Source: Clostridia bacterium
GTDB taxonomy: Bacteria > Bacillota > Clostridia > Oscillospirales > Acutalibacteraceae
Direction of reading: 5' to 3'
NCBI GenBank assembly: GCA_024404115.1
Contig: JAKSQM010000005.1
Coordinates: forward strand, 1 to 64,000
Length of the DNA stretch: 64,000 nt
Part shown: piece after piece, positions 43,165 through 51,091 of the stretch
How the letters are laid out: the number at the start of each line of letters is the position of its first letter
How positions within the stretch are numbered: the first letter of the stretch is position 1
The notes under the pieces: generated by a model
What the model saw: the letters and a program-made list of their open reading frames with translations, nothing else
Told to the model about the DNA's origin: nothing
The model's database searches: none
Program-made: the position numbers and the translations under genes

Positions 43165-44253
43165 TTATTTAATAGAATTTAGGTAATCAAGCCATTGGCT
43201 TGTTATAGCTTTAATATCGTTTGTTTTGAGAATTTCTCTGCCGTTTTCTGAAAGCTTCTGTGAAAGCTCTGGATTACTTAAAACAGATTTAATTGCATCG
43301 CTGATTTTTTCTACATCACCAACAGGCACAAGCAAGCCATTTACTCCGTCTTTAATAAGTTCTTCGGGACCCATTTTGCACCTTGTGGAAACGCACGGTG
43401 TTCCAACAGCCATAGCCTCCATAAGCACATTTGGCATACCCTCATAACCTGACGAAAGAACGAAAGCAGAGCCGTTTGCCACATAGCGGAGAGCGTTTTT
43501 ATCTATGCCTGCAAGGTTGATTCTGTGGCTTAAAGAAAGTGAATCAATCTGACGCTGGAGCTTTGCTCTATCCTCCCCCTCGCCAAAAATGGTGAGAGTA
43601 TAATCGGGAAAATCTTTTTCAACAAGTGAGAAAGCACTGATTAAATCTGAAAATCTTTTTTGAGCGGAAAGTCTGCCGACACCGTAAATTATTTTTTCAC
43701 GGATAGTGGCAGGCTCAATTTCTTTAACCAGCGGATTAAAGACAGCGTTTTGAATAACTGTTCCCTTTTTTCTGACAGAGCCTGCATAATAGGCTGAAGA
43801 AGCTTCTGTCTGAAAAACAAAACCATCAAGGAAAAGTGCGCTGAACTTTTTTAAAGTGCCATTGATAATATCTGCCTTGTATTTGTATGGGTTATTACGC
43901 TCAGTGCCAACAGCTTTTGTTTTGGTGAAAGCGGTTGAAATAAGACCGTAAAGATTCATTGTGGTGCTCATACAGATAAGAACATCCAATTTGCGTGAAA
44001 TAATGCTTTTTCTTATTTCTATGCCACGCTTGACGCAGCCTATAGCTCTTTTAAGTGAAGCGGATTTTTTAATATCCGTAAGCTCCATATTATAGACGCT
44101 GACATTTTTGTTAAGAGGATAGTAGCTTTCGCCAGAATCAAAGGTGATGATTTCAACATCCTCTCCCATATTAGAAAGCTCATTTGCGATGGCACAGGTG
44201 GCACGCTCTGCACCGCCTGCACTGATTCGCTGAATTAAAAATCCGATTCTCAT
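43165..44253 (-). CDS. Glycosyltransferase family 4
   Basis: The 362-residue enzyme has the GT-B fold. The N-terminal acceptor domain starts RIGFLIQRISAGGAERATC. The donor domain has IYGVGRLSAQKRFSDLISAF near 189 and the E-x7-E motif in SGYEGMPNVLMEAMAVGTPC near 268-287. It is a retaining enzyme using a nucleotide sugar, likely acting at the inner face of the membrane on a polysaccharide or glycolipid. Its ATG overlaps the queT stop by 4 bases. Confidence 0.9.
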   Translation of the reverse strand: MRIGFLIQRISAGGAERATCAIANELSNMGEDVEIITFDSGESYYPLNKNVSVYNMELTDIKKSASLKRAIGCVKRGIEIRKSIISRKLDVLICMSTTMNLYGLISTAFTKTKAVGTERNNPYKYKADIINGTLKKFSALFLDGFVFQTEASSAYYAGSVRKKGTVIQNAVFNPLVKEIEPATIREKIIYGVGRLSAQKRFSDLISAFSLVEKDFPDYTLTIFGEGEDRAKLQRQIDSLSLSHRINLAGIDKNALRYVANGSAFVLSSGYEGMPNVLMEAMAVGTPCVSTRCKMGPEELIKDGVNGLLVPVGDVEKISDAIKSVLSNPELSQKLSENGREILKTNDIKAITSQWLDYLNSIK

Positions 44254-44762
44254 ATATATTCCTTATTTCTGAAAATATTTGTTTTTTCAAGAACTCTGCA
44301 CAGCGGCAAGCCTAAAACGAAGCAAACAATTGCCTCGCCAAGTGCAACAGTGAGAGCATTGATTAAAAATATGCCAAATGTGAATCCGCCCTGATTCATT
44401 ATCGCAATTGATGCACCTACAGCAACGGCATTGAAAATAACAGGAAAAACGGCGGAAAGCACAGGGAATTTTTTTATTCTCACATTTCGCATTTTTCGGG
44501 TGAAAATTGCCGCAAGGAGCGTTGCAAGTGTGCCTAACACAACATCAATCACACCGTAGGGACTGGCAAGATTTGAAATAAGACAGCCGACCGCAAGACC
44601 CGGGACAGCCGCAGGGGTAAGCACGGGAAGCAGGGTCAACGCTTCTGACACCCTTAACTGACTGCCTGAAAATGATAGTGGCTGCAAAAACAATGTGAGC
44701 ACAGCGTAAAAGGCAGCGATAACTGCCGCCTGTGCAACATAGGCGGTTGAAGTTTTTTTCAT
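44250..44762 (-). CDS. queT: QueT-family queuosine-precursor ECF transporter S component
   Basis: The 170-residue membrane protein has about five hydrophobic segments. LQPLSFSGSQLRVSEALTLL and FTPAAVPGLAVGCLISNL-like sequence (here PAAVPGLAVGCLISNLASPY) near 41-76 are typical of QueT (DUF988). QueT binds preQ1 or related queuosine precursors and uses the shared ECF energising module. The chosen ATG follows AAGGAGAAATACT. In-frame sequence upstream belongs to the structured leader. It is the first of seven packed genes. Confidence 0.88.
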   Translation of the reverse strand: MKKTSTAYVAQAAVIAAFYAVLTLFLQPLSFSGSQLRVSEALTLLPVLTPAAVPGLAVGCLISNLASPYGVIDVVLGTLATLLAAIFTRKMRNVRIKKFPVLSAVFPVIFNAVAVGASIAIMNQGGFTFGIFLINALTVALGEAIVCFVLGLPLCRVLEKTNIFRNKEYI

Positions 44763-44843
44763 AGTATTTCTCCTTAGTTTTGATTTTCGGCTAACCGAGG
44801 TGAGGATGGTTTCGAACTCACCAAATGGAAAATATTCCATTTA
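44763..44843 (-). promoter_or_regulatory. Structured queT leader, possible preQ1-type riboswitch
   Basis: The minus-strand RNA contains AAAUGGAA-UAUU-UUCCAUUU (within 44823-44842), then GGUGAG-12 bases-CUCACC (44799-44822), then UCGG-UUAG-CCGA (44787-44798). An A-rich stretch ending AAAACUAAGGAG follows, which is the ribosome binding site. The UUAG loop is complementary to the CUAA abutting the SD, so a pseudoknot could hide it. An A-rich tail with CUAAGGAG is seen in preQ1 riboswitches, and queT is a classic target. I cannot match the class with confidence. Confidence 0.42.
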
Positions 44844-44848
44844 AATGT

Positions 44849-44877
44849 ATTTTATCACATAAGGGTATATTTATCAA
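44849..44877 (-). promoter_or_regulatory. Promoter of the queT operon
   Basis: On the minus strand TTGATA (44872-44877), 17 bases, TAAAAT (44849-44854). The transcript would begin just before the first leader hairpin. Confidence 0.65.
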
Positions 44878-44907
44878 TAAAAAATTTTTCACTTTTTTCT
44901 AACAAAT

Positions 44908-44938
44908 ATTTGCATTTTTTGCAAATGTATGTTACTAT
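44908..44938 (+). promoter_or_regulatory. Promoter and inverted-repeat operator of the XRE regulator
   Basis: TTGCAT (44910-44915), 17 bases, TACTAT (44933-44938) form a weak promoter. The perfect inverted repeat ATTTGCA-TTTTT-TGCAAAT (44908-44926) covers its -35, so autorepression by the regulator is likely. The divergent queT promoter is only about 30 bases away and could be affected too. Confidence 0.6.
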
Positions 44939-44956
44939 TTTAACGGAGGTGATGTT

Positions 44957-45319
44957 ATGAGCAACACAAAACTTTATAAGAATCTTAAAGAGCTTCGCAT
45001 ACAGCATGGTCTGACACAATACGATCTTGCAGATATTTTATGCAAAGACCGTTCCCTCATCACCAAATATGAAAGTGGAAAAGCCGTTCCCCCTCTTGAT
45101 ATTCTTCAACAACTGGCAAAACTTTACAACACAACGGTTGACTTTCTTTGCGGTGCAGGCAACTCTGTTGATGAAAGCACAGTTTTAAAATCTTCTGATA
45201 ACGACAGCCAGATTCTTTACTCTGACCTTTCTAAAACTGAGAAAGAGCTTATTTTAAAGCTTCGCCTTTCAGACAGCGACAAAATTGATGAAATAATCAA
45301 ATCTCTTGGCGAGGACTAA
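44957..45319 (+). CDS. XRE-family transcriptional regulator
   Basis: The 120-residue protein has an N-terminal helix-turn-helix of the Cro/CI type (about 8-65): LKELRIQHGLTQYDLADILC and SLITKYESGKAVPPLDILQQ, then LAKLYNTTVDFLCG. The C-terminal 50 residues form a short acidic and helical tail (DLSKTEKELILKLR) that may dimerise. It has a good GGAGGTGAT ribosome binding site, an inverted repeat over its own promoter and a terminator behind it, so it is monocistronic. Targets are unknown. Confidence 0.9.
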   Translation: MSNTKLYKNLKELRIQHGLTQYDLADILCKDRSLITKYESGKAVPPLDILQQLAKLYNTTVDFLCGAGNSVDESTVLKSSDNDSQILYSDLSKTEKELILKLRLSDSDKIDEIIKSLGED

Positions 45320-45337
45320 TAACAGCAGAACAAAAGA

Positions 45338-45381
45338 AAAGTATGGATTTTGATAAATCAGAACCCATACTTTTTATTTTT
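45338..45381. terminator. Bidirectional terminator between XRE gene and spoVM
   Basis: AAAGTATGG (45338-45346) pairs with CCATACTTT (45365-45373). T-runs follow on both strands (TTTTTATTTTT on plus, TTCTTTTG on minus). It ends the XRE transcript and the long minus-strand run that finishes with spoVM. Confidence 0.75.
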
Positions 45382-45469
45382 ATGTATTTTCTTCAACCTT
45401 TTTTATTCCGAAAAGAAATCTCAGTATCCCTCTTAACGCTTTTGGGCTTTTAATCAATACTACCTGCAT
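45380..45469 (-). CDS. spoVM: Stage V sporulation protein M
   Basis: This 29-residue reading frame (MQVVLIKSPKALRGILRFLF then GIKKVEENT) lies 6 bases after GGAGGG. It aligns without gaps to the 26-residue B. subtilis SpoVM as I remember it: I6, K7, P9, K10, L12, G14, I15, R17 and G21 are shared. Pro9 is the residue known to matter for sensing membrane curvature. SpoVM is an amphipathic helix that marks the forespore surface and recruits SpoIVA, also encoded in this window. It follows thiN, as in B. subtilis, with one small gene between. Confidence 0.9.
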   Translation of the reverse strand: MQVVLIKSPKALRGILRFLFGIKKVEENT

Positions 45470-45481
45470 ACGCACCCTCCA

Positions 45482-45640
45482 TTATCTGAACCCGAATGCA
45501 ATGCCCATTACGACAAGCGCCGTTGCAAGCAACGCAATTATAACGCCTTTGGGGCAACAGAATGCAACTATAAGCCCGACCCCGAATGCCGTAAGGATTA
45601 TTCCAGCATTTACACCATGTCGTCTGCCACGACACCTCAT
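45482..45640 (-). CDS. Small two-helix membrane protein between thiN and spoVM
   Basis: The 52-residue protein starts with a basic Arg/Cys/His-rich end (MRCRGRRHGV). It then has two hydrophobic stretches (about 12-26 and 30-48) broken by CCPKG. I do not recognise a named family, though short proteins of this pattern seem familiar from Clostridia. The chosen ATG follows GAGGCGGTG; an in-frame ATG 33 bases upstream lacks a site. Twelve bases separate it from spoVM, suggesting joint expression. A 13-base palindrome (ACGGCATTGCCGT, 45667-45679) lies upstream. Confidence 0.7.
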   Translation of the reverse strand: MRCRGRRHGVNAGIILTAFGVGLIVAFCCPKGVIIALLATALVVMGIAFGFR

Positions 45641-45723
45641 AAAAAACACCGCCTCAGTTTGTAATAACGGCATTGCCGTCTGTTACATACTATGGCGGTT
45701 TTTAATTTGTGTTACAAAAACTG

Positions 45724-46347
45724 TTATTCTTTTGAAATAATCACAAGCAAAGTGCCTTTTTTAACGGTGATTTTGCCCTGTGGAGCTGTGATTTCGTTGC
45801 TGACACCTAAAGGGAAATGGGAAAACAGGCTTCCGTTAGAAAATTTATATTTGAATCCCTCAAGTGAAACACCGCTGACAGCAGAATCAAACGCAAAAAC
45901 GGACACCTTTTCGCCCTCGTTTTTTTCAACAAAAGCGGTATCATTTTTAAGGATGAACGCAAAATTTCTGTCATCTGCCAAAGCGGCGGAAGCACCGTGC
46001 TTTTCGGCATACAGAAGCGTTTGAATATTGGCAAAGGTGTGGTCGAGCCTGCCGCCTGTTCCGCCAAGGATAAGAAAGTTTTTGCACCCTCTTTTTATGC
46101 CCTCTTTAACGGCAATGAGCGTGTCGGTATCGTCCTTTTCAACAGGGTAAATGAGAGTTTCAATATCTGTCTGCGGTTTTTCTGAAGAGTCAAAATCCCC
46201 AAGGAAAAGGCTGGGCTTCACACCGAGGGGGGTAAGGTGTTTCTGACCGCCGTCTGCACAGACAATGAAGTCATCACTCTGAAGCTTTTTCTTAACAGGG
46301 GCATAATTTTCAATATCTGCCGCACCGAGAATTACCCATCTTTTCAC
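45724..46347 (-). CDS. thiN: Thiamine diphosphokinase
   Basis: The 207-residue enzyme (from GTG) pyrophosphorylates thiamine to thiamine diphosphate. CADGGQKHL near 30 and LFLGDFDSS near 47-55 bind the nucleotide and metal, and YPVEKDDTDT near 66-75 and LGGTGGRLDHTFANI near 94-108 are family signatures. The chosen GTG is 8 bases after AAGGAG and overlaps the rsgA stop (GTGA). An alternative GTG 9 bases upstream abuts the SD. It lies in the rsgA-thiN order of B. subtilis, where rpe would normally intervene. Confidence 0.9.
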   Translation of the reverse strand: MKRWVILGAADIENYAPVKKKLQSDDFIVCADGGQKHLTPLGVKPSLFLGDFDSSEKPQTDIETLIYPVEKDDTDTLIAVKEGIKRGCKNFLILGGTGGRLDHTFANIQTLLYAEKHGASAALADDRNFAFILKNDTAFVEKNEGEKVSVFAFDSAVSGVSLEGFKYKFSNGSLFSHFPLGVSNEITAPQGKITVKKGTLLVIISKE

Positions 46348-47225
46348 AGCTGCCACTCCTTAATATTTTTAACCTCGTCATACATCATTTTATAGCTTTC
46401 GTGCCTTGATTTGCTTATTATGCCATTATTCACAGCATCAACAATTGAGCAGCCCTTATCCCCGATATGGGAGCAGTTGGAAGCAAACTTGCAGGTGCCG
46501 ATATAATCGTTAAACTCTCTGAAATAAAACTGAATATCGTCTTTGAGAATGACCTCGCCCGATTCAATATCAAGGGAAGAAAAGCCAGGTGTATCTGCCA
46601 CATAGGCATTGCCGATTTTATAAAGCTCCACCTGACGGGTTGTGTGCTTACCTCTGCCAAGCTTTGAGCTGATTTCGCCTGTTGAGCGCACAAGAGCTGG
46701 GTCAATGGCATTGAGAAGCGAGGATTTACCAACACCTGTGTTGCCAGTGAACGCAGAAATTGCACCGTCAATCTCTTTTTTCACAGCGTCGGTGCCCTCC
46801 CCTGTCAGACAAGACACAGAATAGCACTTGATGCCTGCAAGGCGATAGATTTCTTCTAATTCGTCTGAGGGTTTCAGGTCTTTTTTGGTGAAAACAACAA
46901 TCGGCTCGATGTTATTTTTCTCTGCAATTACAGTGAGTCTGTCAATAATCAGCGTGCTGGGGTTTGGCTCACAGGTGGCAGAAACGATAAAGAGCTTGTC
47001 AATATTTGCCACAGGCGGGCGGGAAAGAATATTTTTTCGCTCCTTGATTTCTTCAATTGTGTTCTGACCGTTATCACGAACTTCTATCACAACACGGTCG
47101 CCAGCAACAGGGGTGATTTTTTCTTTTCTGAAAATCCCCTTTGCTTTACATTCAAATATTTGGGCGGCGGCCTCTACATAATAGAAGCCGCCGATTCCTT
47201 TAATTATCAATCCGTCATACTGCAT
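46344..47225 (-). CDS. rsgA: Ribosome small subunit-dependent GTPase A
   Basis: This 293-residue circularly permuted GTPase acts in late 30S maturation. It has an N-terminal OB fold, then G4 VVFTKKDL near 115, G1 FTGNTGVGKSSLLNAI near 160-175 and G3 DTPGFSS near 215. A C-terminal zinc finger shows CKFASNCSHIGDKGC near 246-260. The start follows CTGAGGAAA. The gene sits directly behind prkC; in B. subtilis the PrkC kinase phosphorylates this GTPase. Confidence 0.95.
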   Translation of the reverse strand: MQYDGLIIKGIGGFYYVEAAAQIFECKAKGIFRKEKITPVAGDRVVIEVRDNGQNTIEEIKERKNILSRPPVANIDKLFIVSATCEPNPSTLIIDRLTVIAEKNNIEPIVVFTKKDLKPSDELEEIYRLAGIKCYSVSCLTGEGTDAVKKEIDGAISAFTGNTGVGKSSLLNAIDPALVRSTGEISSKLGRGKHTTRQVELYKIGNAYVADTPGFSSLDIESGEVILKDDIQFYFREFNDYIGTCKFASNCSHIGDKGCSIVDAVNNGIISKSRHESYKMMYDEVKNIKEWQL

Positions 47226-47237
47226 TTTTGTGTTTCC

Positions 47238-49292
47238 TCAGAAGTTGAGAATATTCAACAATGTTGTTGTAGTAGTTGTTGATGGCTCTGTTGGTGCCTC
47301 TGTTGGCTCCTCAACTGAATAGGTTTTTTCGTTGCTTGTCTGCTGAGAAATAAAGTTCACTGAGCAGGTGTAATATTTTTTGCCATCCATAAGAACTTCA
47401 AGAGAATCTGATGTGCCAGAGCCTTTAACAGAAACGCTGTAAGGTGTGCCTGCCATATAAACATTATCCTCTTTCTTAACGGTTTTGCCGTTAAGCTTGA
47501 TTTCAAGGCTCTTATAATCAAATGATGCAGGAAGTCTGAATCTTACAAGCATATCAACGCTTGGGTCTGCACCCTTGCTGACATAAATTGTGATTGTTGT
47601 GCCCTCGTCAACCTGTGAGCTGTTGGCAAGGCTCTGCCTGATAACAACACCCTTTGAAACAGTATCACTGTAAATCTCTTCAACTCTTACATCAAGCTTT
47701 AATGATGTGAGAAGTGATTTTGCGTCTGCACTTTTAAGACCTGTAACATCCTTAACAGTTACTTTTCCAATAACTTCGTCTGCACCGATATTATAGGTAA
47801 CAACAACTGTGCTGCCTTTCATAACAAGTGAGCCGCCTCTTGGGTTGATTTTAATAACCTTGCCAGCGTCATAAAGCTCATTGCTCTCTTTCTTTGGGCT
47901 GACAACGAAGCCTAATTTATCAAGCTCAGAAATAACATATGAGTAATCCTGTCCCTCAAGTCCTTCGGGAATCTGAATCTGCTCGCTGTTTTCTGCAATA
48001 GTTAATTTGATGATTGTTTTTTCTTTATCAATTTTTGTGCCTGCTTCGGGGTCCTGAGTGATAACAGTATCAGCAGGTGCATCATCACTTGCAACCTTTG
48101 AAACTTCAAAGGTGTAGCCGTCTTTGCCGTCGTATCTGCCGACAATTTCATCATAATAATTAAGTCCGACAAAATCGGGAGTTTTAACCTTGCTGAAATT
48201 GAAGCCATCCTCAAGGCTAAGATAACCTAACTGCATCATAATAAAGCCTGCGCCGACAATGCCGACAATAAGAGCAACAATGATGCCGATAAGCACGGGA
48301 ATAGTTCTGTTTTTGATGATTTCCTCTTCCTCGTCGTCATCGTCTTCTTCAAATTCTTCATCCTGAATTTTAACGGGAGGCTGTTTCTGAGACTGAGCGG
48401 GTGCATTTGAAATCATTCTTGTGGGCTCGTTATCAACAAAATAAGAATAATTGAACTGAACAGAGGGGTTACGCTTGAACTCTTCAAGGTCAAGAATCAT
48501 CTCTGCCGCTGACTGATAGCGTTCATTGATATTCTTTTTCATTGCGTGCATTATAATCTGCTCAAGTCCAACAGGGATTGAGGGATTTATTTTTGTGGGA
48601 GGCTCGGGGTCATTCTGAAGCTGCATAATGGCAACTGAAACAGTGCTGTCCGCAGTGAAAGGCAGTTTGCCTGTGAGCATTTCATAAAACATAACACCGA
48701 CAGAATAAAGGTCTGCTTTATCGTCTGTTACATCTCCCCTTGCCTGCTCGGGGCTGATGTAATGAACAGAGCCGATTGTTGACTCTGAAAGGGTGCGTGT
48801 TTCGCTTCTTGAAAATCTTGCGATACCGAAATCGGTAACTTTTATCATTCCGTTTTCAAGAAGCATAATGTTCTGAGGTTTAATATCTCTGTGAACAATG
48901 CCTTTATCGTGAGCGTGCTGAAGCGCGCGGAGAATCTGCATTACAAAATACACAGCCTCTTTCTGATTGATAACGCCCTGCTGCTCAATATATTCTTTAA
49001 GTGTGATGCCCTCAACATACTCCATAACTATGTATTGAAGTCTGTCGCCATAGCTCACATCATAAACCTTAACGATATTTGGGTGTGAAAGAACTGCAAT
49101 AGCCTTTGATTCGTTTTTAAATCTGCGTCTGAACTCTTCGTTTGCAAGAAATTCATCCTTGAGAATTTTAACTGCAACAGTGCGATCATCAATTTTATCG
49201 TACGCTTTATAGACAACAGCCATTCCGCCGACACCGATAATATCTTTTATTTCATATCTGTTGTCAAGACACTTGTTTACATAACTATCCAT
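47238..49292 (-). CDS. prkC: PASTA-domain Ser/Thr protein kinase PrkC
   Basis: The 684-residue membrane kinase has an N-terminal cytoplasmic kinase domain (13-275): GVGGMAVVYK at 20-29, HRDIKPQN near 134, DFGIARFS near 153 and the activation segment TIGSVHYISPEQ. An acidic juxtamembrane stretch (EEFEEDDDDEEEE) precedes one membrane segment near 333-357. Three PASTA repeats follow (about 370-575), then a non-PASTA region and a Thr-rich end. PASTA repeats bind muropeptides and lipid II. It lies between prpC and rsgA; PrkC mediates spore germination signals in Bacillus. Confidence 0.95.
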   Translation of the reverse strand: MDSYVNKCLDNRYEIKDIIGVGGMAVVYKAYDKIDDRTVAVKILKDEFLANEEFRRRFKNESKAIAVLSHPNIVKVYDVSYGDRLQYIVMEYVEGITLKEYIEQQGVINQKEAVYFVMQILRALQHAHDKGIVHRDIKPQNIMLLENGMIKVTDFGIARFSRSETRTLSESTIGSVHYISPEQARGDVTDDKADLYSVGVMFYEMLTGKLPFTADSTVSVAIMQLQNDPEPPTKINPSIPVGLEQIIMHAMKKNINERYQSAAEMILDLEEFKRNPSVQFNYSYFVDNEPTRMISNAPAQSQKQPPVKIQDEEFEEDDDDEEEEIIKNRTIPVLIGIIVALIVGIVGAGFIMMQLGYLSLEDGFNFSKVKTPDFVGLNYYDEIVGRYDGKDGYTFEVSKVASDDAPADTVITQDPEAGTKIDKEKTIIKLTIAENSEQIQIPEGLEGQDYSYVISELDKLGFVVSPKKESNELYDAGKVIKINPRGGSLVMKGSTVVVTYNIGADEVIGKVTVKDVTGLKSADAKSLLTSLKLDVRVEEIYSDTVSKGVVIRQSLANSSQVDEGTTITIYVSKGADPSVDMLVRFRLPASFDYKSLEIKLNGKTVKKEDNVYMAGTPYSVSVKGSGTSDSLEVLMDGKKYYTCSVNFISQQTSNEKTYSVEEPTEAPTEPSTTTTTTLLNILNF

Positions 49293-49307
49293 AAAAATGC
49301 CTCCTCT

Positions 49308-50036
49308 TTAATTCGACAGTGTAACAACTGTAATATCATCACCGCCGCCGTTTTTGCAAGCTTCTTCGGCAAGGCGGTCGGCAAGCTCAAGCTTACCGTA
49401 GCTCTGTGTGAATTTAAGTATGTCCTCATCACTGACGAAATTTGAAAGACCGTCTGTGCAAATAAGCACAACATCTTTTTCACGGTTGATTTCTTCAAGG
49501 AAAAAGTCAACCCTGATTTCTTTATCAACACCCAATGCACGGGTGATAACATTCTTTTTGGGGTGAACTCTTGCTTCTTCTTTGGTGATTTCACCGTTAT
49601 CCACCATCTGCTGAACAACAGAATGGTCGGTGGTAATCTGAAAGATACTGTCAGAGAGTATGTATGCTCTGCTATCGCCAGCAGATGCAACATAGACCTT
49701 ATTACCATTTACAATAACCGCAACAACAGTTGTACCCATTCCGTAAAGGGATTCACTTTTGCTTCCAGTATCGTACACAACGGCATTTGCACTTTCAATT
49801 GCAGAAACAAGCAGGTTTTTAATTGAATTATCAGACATTCCAACATGGTAGCAGGTTGTAATTTTTTCTGAAATGAGCTTTGACGCTGTGGCACTGGCAA
49901 CATTGCCGCCTGCCGCACCGCCCATACCATCACAGACAACTGCCCATGAAACGTTACCTGTAAGCTCGCCTGCCGCATAAGAATCCTGGTTAATTGAGCG
50001 GGATACACCTTTCTCGCTCTTTGCAGATATTTTCAT
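49308..50036 (-). CDS. prpC: PP2C-type protein phosphatase PrpC
   Basis: The 242-residue metal-dependent phosphatase reverses PrkC phosphorylation. SRSINQDSYAAG near 13-24 and VCDGMGGAAGGNVASATA near 37-54 supply metal-binding Asp residues. SAGDSRAYI near 117, TDGLSNFV near 193 and GGGDDITVV near 230 complete the site. The chosen ATG is 8 bases after GGGAGG; an earlier ATG, 2 bases from the SD, overlaps the rlmN stop. prpC precedes prkC as in B. subtilis. Confidence 0.94.
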   Translation of the reverse strand: MKISAKSEKGVSRSINQDSYAAGELTGNVSWAVVCDGMGGAAGGNVASATASKLISEKITTCYHVGMSDNSIKNLLVSAIESANAVVYDTGSKSESLYGMGTTVVAVIVNGNKVYVASAGDSRAYILSDSIFQITTDHSVVQQMVDNGEITKEEARVHPKKNVITRALGVDKEIRVDFFLEEINREKDVVLICTDGLSNFVSDEDILKFTQSYGKLELADRLAEEACKNGGGDDITVVTLSN

Positions 50037-50038
50037 CG

Positions 50039-51091
50039 TCATTTCCTCCCATCGGAGTTTTGTTTTTCGTGCCTTGAACGGAGCTGACCGCAAGACGCAT
50101 CTATATCTGAACCGAGGCTTCTTCTAACAGTAACATTTATCCCTCGGGAACGCAAAATGTTACAGAACTCATTAAGTGTTTTTTCACTGCTTCGTTTATG
50201 GCTACTCTCTTCAATTTCGTTGGCAGGTATAAGGTTAACATGGCAAAGCATACCTTTGCAGAGCTTTGCAAGCATAACGGCACATTCGGGCGTGTCGTTC
50301 TGATTAGCAACCATAGCATATTCAAAAGAAATTCTTCTTGATGTTTTTTCGGTGTAATCCCTGCAGGCTTTCATAAGAAGTGCAAGGGGATATTTTTTGT
50401 TGACGGGCATAATTGAGGAACGAAGCTCATTTTCGGGAGCGTGAAGTGAAACAGAAAGGGTTATCTGTAATTCCTTTTCCATAAGCTCATAAATCCTCGG
50501 CACTATGCCGCAGGTGGAAAGAGAAATGTTTCTCATTCCTATATTAAGTCCGTTTTCATCACCAACGAGGGATAAAAACTTCATCGCATTGTCAAAATTA
50601 TCAAGTGGCTCGCCCATGCCCATCATAACAACATGAGAAACACGGACACCTGAATCACGCTGAGCGGTATGAATCTGCCCCACCATTTCGCCAGGGTTCA
50701 GATTTCTGACACATCCGCTTTTGGTGGAGGCGCAGAACATACAACCCATTTTGCACCCAACCTGTGATGAGATGCAAAGGGTGTAGCCGTATTTATATTT
50801 CATCAGAACTGACTCTATGTAATTGCCGTCATAAAGCTTAAAAAGGTATTTTACAGTTTCGTCAATTTTTGATGCTCGTTTTAATTCGACCTCACAGCCG
50901 TGAATGGGATACTGCTCTTTAAGTTTGTTTCTTAAATCTTTTGGCAGGTTAGTCATTTCGTCATAATCTGAAACGCCCACCTGCTGAAGCCATTTATAAA
51001 TCTGCCCTGCACGGTATGACGGAAGCCCAAGGCTTTTGCAAACCTCGGTTACCTCCTGCAAATTCATTGATTTTATATCAGTTGAAGTCAA
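50039..51091 (-). CDS. rlmN: 23S rRNA (adenine2503-C2) methyltransferase
   Basis: The 350-residue radical SAM enzyme methylates A2503 of 23S rRNA and A37 of some tRNAs. The cluster motif is CKMGCMFC near 112-119 (C-x3-C-x2-C). An N-terminal HhH-like domain has GLPSYRAGQIYKWL near 20-33. GMGEPLDNFDN near 157 and a Cys in the C-terminal SLGSDIDASCGQLR complete the RlmN pattern. It overlaps rsmB by 4 bases. Confidence 0.94.
   Translation of the reverse strand: MTSTDIKSMNLQEVTEVCKSLGLPSYRAGQIYKWLQQVGVSDYDEMTNLPKDLRNKLKEQYPIHGCEVELKRASKIDETVKYLFKLYDGNYIESVLMKYKYGYTLCISSQVGCKMGCMFCASTKSGCVRNLNPGEMVGQIHTAQRDSGVRVSHVVMMGMGEPLDNFDNAMKFLSLVGDENGLNIGMRNISLSTCGIVPRIYELMEKELQITLSVSLHAPENELRSSIMPVNKKYPLALLMKACRDYTEKTSRRISFEYAMVANQNDTPECAVMLAKLCKGMLCHVNLIPANEIEESSHKRSSEKTLNEFCNILRSRGINVTVRRSLGSDIDASCGQLRSRHEKQNSDGRK

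Noticed and set aside
45450..45635. A 61-codon minus-strand frame overlapping the small membrane protein gene
   Set aside because: It is rich in Cys, Trp and Asn with no hydrophobic or known pattern, and is a shifted frame of the 52-residue membrane protein, which has the better start.
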